From the NCBI GenBank assembly GCA_014925825.1, contig JACGCK010000004.1:930001-994000 (forward strand): a stretch of DNA of 64,000 nt, read 5' to 3'. Shown here piece after piece: positions 55,269-64,000 of the stretch. This stretch comes from Pholiota molesta (taxonomy: Eukaryota; Basidiomycota; Agaricomycetes; Agaricales; Strophariaceae). Within the stretch, counting starts at the first letter, position 1. Each line of letters begins with the position of its first letter. The position numbers were made by a program, and so were the translations under genes. The notes under the pieces were generated by a model, which saw nothing but the letters and a program-made list of their open reading frames with translations, had not been told where the DNA came from and searched no databases.

Positions 55269-55858
55269 ATTTCGACAGTCTGTAAATATTTTTCTATGTA
55301 CCGACGTTCTGATGCAGATGAAGGTTTCGGTCCCTGCCAGTGGAGGCTGGTTGGGCGCTTATTTTATTCAGTAGTTAGAGTTATCTAATAAGTTAGCCCA
55401 TCTTTTGATTTCAAACGAGGAGTATAATTGTGTGATACCTGTGATAAAAAGTGAGTAAAATTGTGGTGTATTCGATAATGTCAATGACTAGTGACTAGTA
55501 GTGACTGGGGAGTACATACTGACTCTGAGTACTACTTACTAAAGGTTAACGTTGTCGAGTGAGTCGGCGGGCCGGCCACGTGCCTAATACAAAATTTGGA
55601 TTGAACTTCGCAATGTTGCTCAGTTACAGTGCTCACCAAGTGCACTTCCACTCTGAGCGCCGGCTCAGGTAGAAGGTAAAACTGGCTTCGAGGGCCTTTG
55701 CAGACGCTCCGAAGGTCTTATCTGCCTTCAAACGGTCATCTATTGTGCGACCAAGTATACGGTCATCATCGCCCCTTCTGCCACCACCACCATCGCCACG
55801 ACGTCAACAAAATATTCCTAGAATCAGGATCATTGAGGAGCCTGATATAGCACGCGAC
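55269..55858. other. Intergenic region with short direct repeats
   Basis: About 590 bp. TGACTAGTGACTAGTAGTGAC near 55490-55510 and nearby AGTACATACTGACTCTGAGT-type words form imperfect short repeats. The in-frame extension upstream of tRNase Z (from 55745) begins with GTG and is not expected to be translated in a eukaryote; the right end is the tRNase Z promoter. Confidence 0.45.
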
Positions 55859-58800
55859 ATGAAGTGGTCAACGTCTGTTATTACCACTCTCTCGTCTGAC
55901 ACGGAGCCGGCAGTTATGTTGACCTTCAATGACGGCAAATATATCTTCAACACGAGTGAGAACACAATGCGGAGATTTCTCCAGAGTGGGCAGGTTTGGA
56001 GAAGGGCAAAAGCACTGTTTTTCACTCAAGCGCGAGTAGAGAAGATGAGCGGACTTCCTGGTGCGTTGCGAACATTTCTGACAAGTGTTGCTCATTTCTT
56101 ACCTGTATGCTATTCAAAGGGCTGATCATGACATTTGCCGATGCGACGATCAATAAATTACAGCTCATCGGTCCCTCTGGATTAAATCATCTACTTGCAA
56201 GTATGCGCGTATATACCTACAGGTAATTCCTTTTCCAGCCTCTTTGCTTCTTTTTTCTGACTTCACAAAGAGACTCTATTGCAGTCCAGTCGTCCGAGAT
56301 ACCCTGGACAACTTCAAACCAGTCAGAACCCTCGCCATGTTTCGCCGACGACAATGTCACTGTGTATGCTATTCCGGCAATCCCACAATCTCTTCCACAA
56401 TCCTCGGATATGTCCTCAGATTTAGCATCGGCAACTGACTCAGAACAATACGCTATCGAGACTACTGGCAAACGGAAACGCGATTCTTCAGCTGACGCAC
56501 CTCGGAAGCGCTTAAATTTGGAAAACGAAGAGTCGCCAACAGTATCAGACGCAATGGAAGTGGAAGAAAGCACAAACCAGGACCTTAGCGGGGAGGATGA
56601 AGCGGATGCGTTTCGTCGGAATATTATTCAGGCAATGTTTCCTGGAACTAACATCCCAACTCCCCAAGAGGTAGCGGCGAGCAGTCAGGCGCCCCCCCAG
56701 GTTAACGGTCCGTCACCTGCTCCCAATTTATTTGCGACCCTCGATTACTGACTTTGATAAACAGAAGTAGCGAATTTCTCTAATGCTGATGTAGGTGTGC
56801 CTCGGAGCTAAAAGCAATACGTTGCTAACATTCTACTAATAGATCGATGAACAACGCCGAAAGAAAGCCGCTCTACCAACAGGTTTTTGGAAGCAGCTGC
56901 CTAATTCTCCAGCAATCTTCCCCAAATGAGATCGCCTCCCACAATGTCCTATCTCGTCGTCGGCCTCGTACCCGTGGAAAATTTGATGTCGAAAAGGCAG
57001 TAGCATTGGGAGTACCACGAGGACCTCTTCGCGGAAAACTGACAAAAGGTGAATCAATAACGGTTGAAGTTGAGGTGGATGGCAAAATGATTCAGCGCAC
57101 TGTCAAACCGGACGATGTTCTTGGCAAAGCAGAACCTCGGGGTGTACGTAGCCAATGCCCAGCATATCAGCTTATTTGTTTGGTGCTGACCGTTATTTGG
57201 CGTAGGTTATCTTGGTTCTCGATGTACCAACGCCTGACCACATATCATCCTTGGTATCTGCTTTCAAAGCCTCTACATTTTACCGCCAGTTCTGGGCTGA
57301 GGATCCTTCCTCTTTATCGCTTGATGACCCAGAATTATCTCTACGAATAGTCTACCAAACATGCGGTAAAGGTGTCTTGGAAGACGAAAGGTATAAGGCA
57401 TTCTTACGTGGATTTGGCCCGGTGGCATATGTGAGTTTTTGGTCCAGAAAATCGCGCTGAAAGTATAAATTGAACTAGAGATAGCACATGGTTGCATCGC
57501 GAGAGCATTGTCCTGATCCCATAACATTCACGAGTATGAGTCAAAATCAACTACGGTTGAACCAATTGGACGAGAAGATGTTTCCTGTCCCCAAATATAC
57601 CCTAGTCCCGAAAAAAGACATTTCCAGTATGTCTTGTATCCGAATTTCCCCTGCTCATTTACTGACTGATTCCTTCCCATAGCAATTCCCCGCCTCCCAT
57701 CAAACATCCGCCTCATGTCCCATAATGACCAAAATGTGATGCGCCCTTTCGCGCCGCCGTCTGTAGATCCTGCCGCCATCGCACTGGACAAGTTCCACCC
57801 TTTAGTGAATGGCAAACAACAATTAGAACTCTCATCCAACTTGCAACGGTCTATCAAGGCGGCACAGGAGAATATTGCGGAGGTAGAAGCCAGTGGCGAG
57901 CTTCCACCCATAGAAGGCAGCAACGTGGGTATTGTGGCGCTGGGTACGGGGGGAGCTTGCCAACCAAATACAGAAATGGTACGCATGCTTTTTCTGCACT
58001 CCGCCCCATCACACAGCTAACATCTTGCTCATCAGTGCTGTCGACACTCGTCAGGATTCCAGGATGGGGAAACATCTTACTAGACGCAGGCGAAGGTACT
58101 TGGGGTCAACTCGTGCGGACGTTTGGCTTGCAAGACGAAGGATACAACGTCTGGCAAGCATTGCGCGATATCAAGTGTATCTTCATCAGCCACGTCCATG
58201 CAGACCATCATATTGGGCTGGCGCATATACTCGCGAAGCGAAGTCAGGTAAGCTCTTCATTTGCTGGAGGCATCACCAAGCATACTTAAAGGAACTTACT
58301 CATGTTATCTTAGCTCGACCCCCCTCCGACGGAACCGCTGTACGTCGTCTCTATCCGAAGCGTACATCTCTATCTCCGCGAGCTCCAAGATGTGCAGGAT
58401 ATTGGCATCGATGACCCGTCTGGGAACGGCGTCGTACATGTCCTCAGCGAATCGCTTCATTTCCGCCAACTGGGTGAGTACGTAACGACTGGGATGTGGC
58501 AAATTGGTGGTGACGAGGACTGGCTGGAGTACAACAAGTAAGTGGCAATTTGAATGCGAGGCGCGTGAGAGAGCTTCCTTTGATGTTCACTCCCTACTCT
58601 TTTTCTATCTTACAGATCAGTAGAAAGCGCTCGTAAGATGTGTGAGGCACTTGGGCTGGAATACTTCAAGACGGCCGACGTCGAGCATCGCTGTAGGGCG
58701 TTTGGGGCATCGTTCAAGCATAAAGACGGTTGGAGTATAACGTTCGTACCACATCGCCTTGTCCTTTCCCATGGAAAACCAAGCTCATAAGAATTTCTCT

Positions 58801-59525
58801 CGGATAGATTCTCGGGCGATACATCACCGTCAGCAAGCCTCCGTGAACTTGGGATGAATTCAACAGTGCTGATCCACGAAGCGACTATGGACGACGAAGA
58901 GATCGTCATGGCTCGGCGGAAAGCACACAGTACGATGGGTCAGGCTATAGCTGAGGGAGAGAGGTGAGCTACAGCTGCACACAATTTTTTTGACAAACAG
59001 CCAGGTTGATATTGTCATTTCAGAATGAATGCCAAAAACGTGCTACTGACGCATTTCTCTGCGCGTTATCCTAAAATTCCTCCATACATCCTGAGGGACC
59101 CAAGTCTCCAACGCGTGACGCCAGCCACGTACCAGAAGGATCGCGCCATCGTCCCTGCATTCGATTACCTCAACCTGACGATTGGCGATATGTGGAAAAT
59201 GCAATTCTATCTGCGGCCGCTGATCCAAGCCATTCGAGAGGGTGGAGAAATGGACGACGATGACGAGGCTCGCATTGGCCGCAGTCTGTCTCCTGCGAGG
59301 AACCCGCTGCCAACAAAGAACAAGCGATCAGCTGGATTCGTGGAGCGGCCTCCGCGTCGAGAATCTAGAAATCCTAAGAAAGATACAGTACATGAAAGTA
59401 GAGACAGTGACAGAGGCCGCAGCGTAGGCCGAGGGCACCCGGTGAGGACGCTACCAACCAGTCCGAATCATGGGTCGCAGGATTCGACTCAGGAGATTAA
59501 AGCTACCAGCAAGGCCGATTCTTAA
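55859..59525 (+). CDS. tRNase Z, long form (ELAC2/Trz1-like)
   Basis: Endonuclease removing 3' trailers from nuclear and mitochondrial pre-tRNAs. The start ATG at 55859 gives MKWSTSVITTLSSDTEPAV, the conserved ELAC2 N-terminus, followed by KYIFNTSENTMRRFLQS, KALFFTQARVEKMSGLPGL and LQLIGPSGLNHLLASMR. A long charged spacer follows, then YLVVG..PRTRGKFDVEKAVA with LGVPRGPLRGKLTKGESI. The catalytic C-terminal half has NVGIVALGTGGACQPNTEM, GNILLDAGEGTWGQL, the metallo-beta-lactamase motif FISHVHADHHIGLAHIL, TFSGDTSPSASL, TVLIHEATMDDEE, KAHSTMGQAIAEGE and NVLLTHFSARYPKIP. The tail is Arg/Ser-rich. Frame breaks near 56740-56760, 56930 and 56960 each need one more base. A perfect TGCTAAC branch point supports the intron ending at 56841. 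Confidence 0.88.
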
Positions 59526-59722
59526 CTATATATTATTATTTGCTTTAATCTAGTAATGATTTAATGTTGCTGCGTGTATTATACAGTTATTCCGAATACT
59601 TATAGCGAACGCCACTGTTATGGGGAAGAATGTTCAGATTTCTATCCTGAAGGCATCTGACAAAATTGTCTTTCAAATCAAACGGCTATCATTGACAGTA
59701 GACATTTTACAGACTGAAGACC

Positions 59723-61000
59723 TTAAGCAAATTCTCCGTCAATTTCTACAGAAAATTCGAACGAGAGATTTTTGTTCGATGACAACTTGGGAAATTGTGT
59801 CTCAGGCAACTCGTTCAATTCACACTCCAATGCGCGTTCGAGTGTGAAGAAGCTCCACACTGTAATTTCCAGTGACACTCGCTGCAGCTTCGGCCACCCA
59901 GAATGTGACAATGCTTCGTCAAGGAGACCCCACTCGTCTCCTATCCAAAATCCCAATGGCTAGCTATATCTACTTCAATATAGACTTGAATAGCGACAGT
60001 CTCGATGACATTGTGGTTCTGCATCGCCTCGAGCTCAACGGGAAAGCCGCCTAAAGGATCCCCGGTTCCTATACCGTAAGTCATGTCCACACGAAGGTTT
60101 TTGAGCGTGTGCATCGAAGGACGCAGCATATTGAAAAGGCCCATTTGAGTCCAATTAATCCATTCCTCCGCTATGAATAAAATAAAATAAAAAAATAAAA
60201 TGAGAAATCGAATGCCTGTATCAGAAATGCTGCGCACCACAGATGTCTGCATCGGTAAGATTTTTACACTGACTAAACAGGGTACGAGAAGCTTCGACGT
60301 CAGGAGACGTCAAGACATTGACTGATAAACTCGCTAGACTATTGAAATCGAGAAATGGTGTTCCATCAGCGCACTGCACCCTCCGCATCTTCAGAAGAGC
60401 AACGGGCCTTCAATCCTCGCTGAAATTTGACGAAGCCGTATTGACGAATCGGGTGGATTTGAGACTGAGATGTCATTGGCTTCAAACACCGTAATGTTAC
60501 TGAACTCAAAGTGCTCTAGATTGATGCAGGGCGCTAAATCCGAGACAAGAAAGTCGTTAACTTGATATAGCCTGAAGTGGAGGAGTGTAGGGAGATGTAG
60601 GAGATGAAGCAATGCTGGCCGGAGGGGGTTGTTGATCCATGATAAATTGAATCCGGGAGAAAGCCTAATGCAGAGAAATTTCAATCGAGTGATTTTTTTG
60701 AAGGTTTGCACAAGAGAAACATCGTTAACGTCATCGGGATGGATAGCGTACGTCAGATTGCGAATGTAACCACCAATCTCTGGGCGTTATCAAGGAGTCT
60801 TTGAAGCATAGGAGTAATAACGTTGTTCACCCACGGGGCTGCTTGTCGTTCAGATAGATGGAAGCAAAGATATGCTTTCTACAGAGACGATTAAACTCAT
60901 GGCAGACAAGAGCGCATGCCTTGGTCGAAACAAGACGGGGATCGTCATCGGCAAGGGTGCTAATGATCTTTTCTGTGATTTCGAGTGGAAGAGTGGACAT
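59723..61000 (-). pseudogene. F-box/LRR-like protein, family member 2, frame-broken
   Basis: From ATG 61000-60998 the minus strand reads MSTLPLEITEKIISTLADDD, TKACALVCHEFNRLCRKHIF, then a stop. The family frame resumes after a one-base deficit (VNNVITPMLQRLLDNA), breaks again near 60775, then continues with QTFKKITRLKFLCIRL, INNPLRPALLHLLHLPTLLH and NDFLVSDLAPCINLEHFEF. Later segments are GLFNMLRPSMHTLKNLRVD, PVELEAMQNHNVIETVAI, GDEWGLLDEALSHSGWPKL and ELPETQFPKLSSNKNLSF, ending at 59723. At least four breaks separate these blocks. All conserved blocks are present and in order, so it is either a recently dead paralog or a good gene with base-deletion errors. It lies tail to tail with tRNase Z (197 bp). 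Confidence 0.6.
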
Positions 61001-61437
61001 TCTTCACCTCCCAGTAGCATAAGAATTAGAGTCAGGTCGCAGCTGGAGGCCTGTGCGAGCGATATATTGAGTATGGGTCACGAAGTTTGGGTCGTGCCAA
61101 GCGGAGGATCCAGTATTTAATCGGCGCTTGAAAATGCATCAGCGAATTGACGTCATGAGTGCATTGTGCGCACTGCGGTCATCCCTCAGCGTTGCCTCAA
61201 CGTTTTCCTGGCTTTTCCAGCATCCTGATGGCTTCCAAAATATCTTGGTCCAAGTGGACTCGTTACGAAACTTCTAAGCGGGCCACTCCATCTGTGCGTG
61301 TAATAAATCACGACGATCTCTCAAGCTTCAAGTTCAAACTTTATATACATATAATACACAAATACTAATGATAATCACCAGTCAAATGCGCGTTTTTCTT
61401 GACGACAGTATAAGTAACTAGACAGTACCGCGATGTC
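61001..61437. other. Intergenic region between F-box/LRR-like members 2 and 3
   Basis: About 440 bp on the path between two minus-strand relatives: promoter of member 2 and 3' flank of member 3. No gene; no duplicated promoter block noticed. Confidence 0.4.
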
Positions 61438-62751
61438 TTAATCTGCGAGTATGTCAACGGCAAATTCGAACGCAACATTCCTGCTCGATGACAACCTGGG
61501 GAATTGGGTTTGAGGTAACTTCTTCAATATGCGTCCCAACTCATCGTCACCTCTGGATCTGAGGTCGGTGGAAATTGAGATCGTCAAAGAAACTTTACGC
61601 AGCTTCGCCCAACCAGATTGTGCCAAAGCTGCGTCAAGCCGGCCCCACATGTCTACTTGCTTCCAATCCGCTTCCATTGCAGTGTTGACTTCAATATTGA
61701 GATCCTCGATGTTGTTGTTGTTCTTCATTCCTTCAAGCTCAAAAGAAAAGCCCGCTGCAAAATCGTCACATCCAGCTTGACTATAGATAGAAGTGCCCAC
61801 GTGAAGGTATTTGAGTGTTTCAATTGAGGGTCGCAATATATCGGAAAGGCCAATCCGAGTGAAGCTCATCTTGGTATTATGCCAAACTATGAAGAAATAG
61901 GACATGAGAAACCGGATATCCATATCAGAACATATGGAAGAAATTTGCTTACGCTCACTGTCCAAATCAAAGTTGGTAAGATTTTTGCAACGACTGAACA
62001 GAGTACGCGATGCTTGAATATCATCAAGGTCCTCGATACAGATCGACGCATAATTGAGGTAAGTGAAATCGAAGAACAGTTTTTGATCCGCGCGTTGCAT
62101 TGCGCACATCTTTGAGATTATGCTGGCATGTGTAGCATCGACAGAGATATTGGAAAGCCGTATTGATGAATTCGACAAATTCGAAACTAGAGCATTGTCG
62201 GTGTCAGGTGCTGTCAGTCCATCAAATTCAACCCTCCTTAGATTGGTGCAGGGTACCAAGTCTTCAACCATAAACTTTTCGATATTATATAGCGATATGT
62301 CAGAGAGTGTTGGAAGGTGCATGAGGTGAAGCATTGCTGGTCGGAGGGGGTTATCATTCCATTGAACGCAATTCAGGCCATATTGTATGGTGAGAGTTTT
62401 CAGGCAAGTAATTTTCTTGAAGGTTTGCAGGACAAGCGCAGGATCCTTGATGTCGTCCTTCGTGGGGATGTAAAGCAGCCATCGGATGTAAGGGGCAATC
62501 TCTGGCGTGGTCAAGAGAAGCCGGTGAAGCTTATGGGTAGTAACAAATGTTATTCCACTTGGTTTGGCAGAAGATGGATCCGTGTGATAAATGCCGTTCA
62601 CATAAAAACAAGCCCAGATATGCTTTCTGCAAAGATGAAGAAAAACATGGCTGACAAGAGCGCATGTCTTAATCGAAGGAAGACTGAACTCATCCTGGGA
62701 AAGGATATCGATGATCGTTTCTGTGATTTCGATTGGCAGAATTGTTGGCAT
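61438..62751 (-). CDS. F-box/LRR-like protein, family member 3
   Basis: The start ATG at 62751-62749 gives MPTILPIEITETIIDILSQD, and a frame stays open for 437 codons. Blocks match member 1: KTCALVSHVFLHLCRKHIW, LQTFKKITCLKTLTIQYG, NDNPLRPAMLHLMHLPTL, EKFMVEDLVPCTNLRRVEF, MWGRLDAALAQSGWAKLRKV and LKKLPQTQFPRLSSSRNVAF. Although it reads as one frame, a 66-nt stretch at 61887-61952 has a perfect donor (GTAAGC) and acceptor (TTCATAG) exactly where member 1 has its intron, has no counterpart in member 1's protein, and is a multiple of three without a stop. The spliced protein would be 415 residues, with the two exons joining as DSE-LWHNTK. Role: putative SCF adaptor. Confidence 0.78.
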   Translation of the reverse strand: MPTILPIEITETIIDILSQDEFSLPSIKTCALVSHVFLHLCRKHIWACFYVNGIYHTDPSSAKPSGITFVTTHKLHRLLLTTPEIAPYIRWLLYIPTKDDIKDPALVLQTFKKITCLKTLTIQYGLNCVQWNDNPLRPAMLHLMHLPTLSDISLYNIEKFMVEDLVPCTNLRRVEFDGLTAPDTDNALVSNLSNSSIRLSNISVDATHASIISKMCAMQRADQKLFFDFTYLNYASICIEDLDDIQASRTLFSRCKNLTNFDLDSERKQISSICSDMDIRFLMSYFFIVWHNTKMSFTRIGLSDILRPSIETLKYLHVGTSIYSQAGCDDFAAGFSFELEGMKNNNNIEDLNIEVNTAMEADWKQVDMWGRLDAALAQSGWAKLRKVSLTISISTDLRSRGDDELGRILKKLPQTQFPRLSSSRNVAFEFAVDILAD

Positions 62752-63132
62752 ACTTCAAGGTAATGAAGTTCAACCTGATATAGCGGCACAAAAATGATTA
62801 GTACAAAGGTTCGATTCAAATAAATGAGCTTTCCGACGTTTATCTGGAGACCTGAACGAGTAAGCCACATACCTTCTTGGTGTTGTCTCAAGTTCTCCGA
62901 GGCGAACGACTCGAAACTGAGCAGAAAGATTCGTTCTCTTGATGAATGTTTTTAGTTGAACTTGAACTTGAACTTGAAGCGCTACAGGCCAGTGTGTCAC
63001 GTGTCAAATATCTGCTTCAGGAAATTCGGCGAACGACCTGTGAGCCGTTTCACCCTCTTCTTCCGACCCCTCACGCCCTCCGGTGTCTTTTCCATCTACG
63101 AGCGGGGCCTTCGCGCCATCGATATCCTAATA
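62752..63132. other. Divergent intergenic region
   Basis: About 380 bp between the divergent starts of F-box/LRR-like member 3 and the Ytp1-like gene. A run of GAACTT units near 62956-62980 (ttgaacttgaacttgaacttgaag) is a short microsatellite. No gene. Confidence 0.5.
62955..62978. repeat. Short (TTGAAC)n microsatellite
   Basis: Four nearly perfect TTGAAC/T units in a row, about 155 bp upstream of the Ytp1-like start codon. Confidence 0.6.
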
Positions 63133-64000
63133 ATGCGCAATCTCCTGCGAACTGTGCTCGGGCTATGTTTCCTTCTCCAGGTCCTCGCTCATGGCCACCA
63201 TGATGAACTCACAGAAGAGGAGGCCTCCGCGCCGATCGATAATATTCTATGGATTCATATGTTGCTGCAAGGCTTGGTGTGGGGCGTGATGTTTCCTATT
63301 GGGATGGTTCTTGGGCTTTCGAGGAGTAGATGGCATGTGCCATTGCAGGTGAATTCAACGAACCCTATCTCACTCTTTTCTACCAAATCTAACCTTTTCC
63401 ATAGGCAACCGGTTATGCATTGACGGCAGGTGGCTACATTCTCGGTCACTCACACAAAGGACGCGCATTTTTCGCTGGTGCTCACGGAACATTTGCGAAA
63501 GTTCTATTCATTCCTATCCTTGCTCAACTCGTCCTTGGCATCTATCTTAAGCTCCATATTCACGAAAAATCGATTCGCCCTTGGATCGTTCCTCTCCATG
63601 GAATCATTGGAAAAGCATATCCAATATTGGGATGGGTGCAAATGCTCTTCGGAATCATTGCATTCCGAGGGTATTGTCGTGGAGGAGCTCTGGGCAAGCT
63701 TTCGTCTATTCAAGAAAGGCAGAAATGCTCATACCGAAGTTCATTCCAGGACAATGTCTCGCACATTATATTATGGGTAGCGGGTTTGTTGCGTATGCTG
63801 TTATGATGACGATTATTTTGTTGGTGGGAGAGCAATGGATACGAAGAAGCGGTCGGAGTCCTGAATTTTTCGATTCGGCTGTTATTACTGCTTGGGTACG
63901 TCCTTGCTCATGCCGTTTCCTCTATAGTTAGTGCCCGTTGACTGATACGCTCGTACAGGGAATCGGTGAGTTTCGGATCACTTGACCTTATCCCTGTTTC
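63133..64000 (+). CDS. Ytp1-like multi-span membrane protein (DUF2427/cytochrome-b561-like N-terminal domain), 3' end outside the window
   Basis: The start ATG at 63133 gives a signal peptide (MRNLLRTVLGLCFLLQVLAHG) followed by an acidic segment and IDNILWIHMLLQGLVWGVMF with PIGMVLGLSRSRWHVPLQ, then ATGYALTAGGYILGHSHKG, LFIPILAQLVLGIYLKLHIH, RPWIVPLHGIIGKAYPILGW and QMLFGIIAFRGYC. This is the N-terminal domain of fungal Ytp1-like proteins, which resembles cytochrome b561 with regularly spaced His. A GC-AG intron (63694-63749) joins GALG to QCLAHYIMGSGFVAYAVM. A GT-AG intron (63896-63958) is followed by a 7-nt microexon (63959-63965) that supplies the family's WGIV; the gene continues past 64000. 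Function of the family is unknown. Confidence 0.78.

Noticed and set aside
55745..55858. In-frame N-terminal extension of tRNase Z
   Set aside because: Begins with GTG, is Ser/Pro/Arg-rich, and the conserved family start MKWST lies at the ATG 55859.
1..64000. Search for CRISPR arrays, transposons and a biosynthetic cluster
   Set aside because: No regularly spaced repeats, no long terminal or terminal inverted repeats with transposase motifs, and no polyketide or peptide synthase near the questin-oxidase array were seen.

Overview
The window looks like nuclear DNA of a mushroom-type basidiomycete (Agaricomycetes). Protein genes are broken by many short GT-AG introns, mostly 50-70 nt, and gene spacing is compact. 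The accessory families (F-box, BTB, questin-oxidase-like, small 7-TM proteins) are ones typically expanded in that class. There is no operon structure, no CRISPR array and no recognisable transposon.

Layout. 1-214: N-terminal stub of a gene leaving the window. 685-2262: tRNA m3C methyltransferase (Trm140/METTL2 type). 2487-5301 (-): amino-acid permease. 6553-9594: G-patch splicing factor (GPATCH1/TGH type). 9642-11294 (-): WD40 ribosome-biogenesis protein Mak11/PAK1IP1. 11484-13419: mitochondrial GatA. 13776-15176 (-): 7-TM membrane protein. 16408-19416 (-): cohesin-release factor Wapl. 19796-21198: conserved fungal nuclear-type protein. 21540-21902 (-): F-box remnant. 22097-24873: two-BIR protein (Bir1/survivin). 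26792-28434: F-box protein. 28640-30239 (-): UBA-zinc finger-UBX protein. 30839-37374: three tandem questin-oxidase-like genes. 38354-44603: large Rho GEF with DEP, two DH copies, PH and CNH regions. 44950-45075 (-): intron-containing tRNA-Asn. 45262-46600: ZNF511-like zinc-finger protein with an RG-rich tail. 47442-49355: unknown basidiomycete protein. 50585-52042: second 7-TM paralog. 52535-53578: BTB protein. 53969-62751: three members of an F-box/LRR-like family around the long-form tRNase Z (55859-59525). 63133-end: Ytp1-like membrane protein, cut by the window edge.

Most genes are unlinked housekeeping functions: tRNA modification and processing, mitochondrial Gln-tRNA synthesis, splicing, ribosome assembly, sister-chromatid cohesion, chromosome passenger function, Cdc48 cofactor, cell-wall Rho signalling. 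Accessory duplicated families sit between them.

Two themes deserve care. First, many conserved genes contain frame breaks that all have the same form (one base appears to be missing). They cluster at about 1-25 kb, 30-35 kb and 56-61 kb, while 38-55 kb reads cleanly. Uncorrected base-deletion errors in the assembly are the simplest explanation, so 'broken' genes here should not be taken as pseudogenes without read support. Second, the most biologically interesting items are the questin-oxidase tandem array with duplicated promoters, the double-DH Rho GEF, two independent 7-nt microexons, and the F-box/LRR family, in which one member carries a stop-free intron of 66 nt (a multiple of three).
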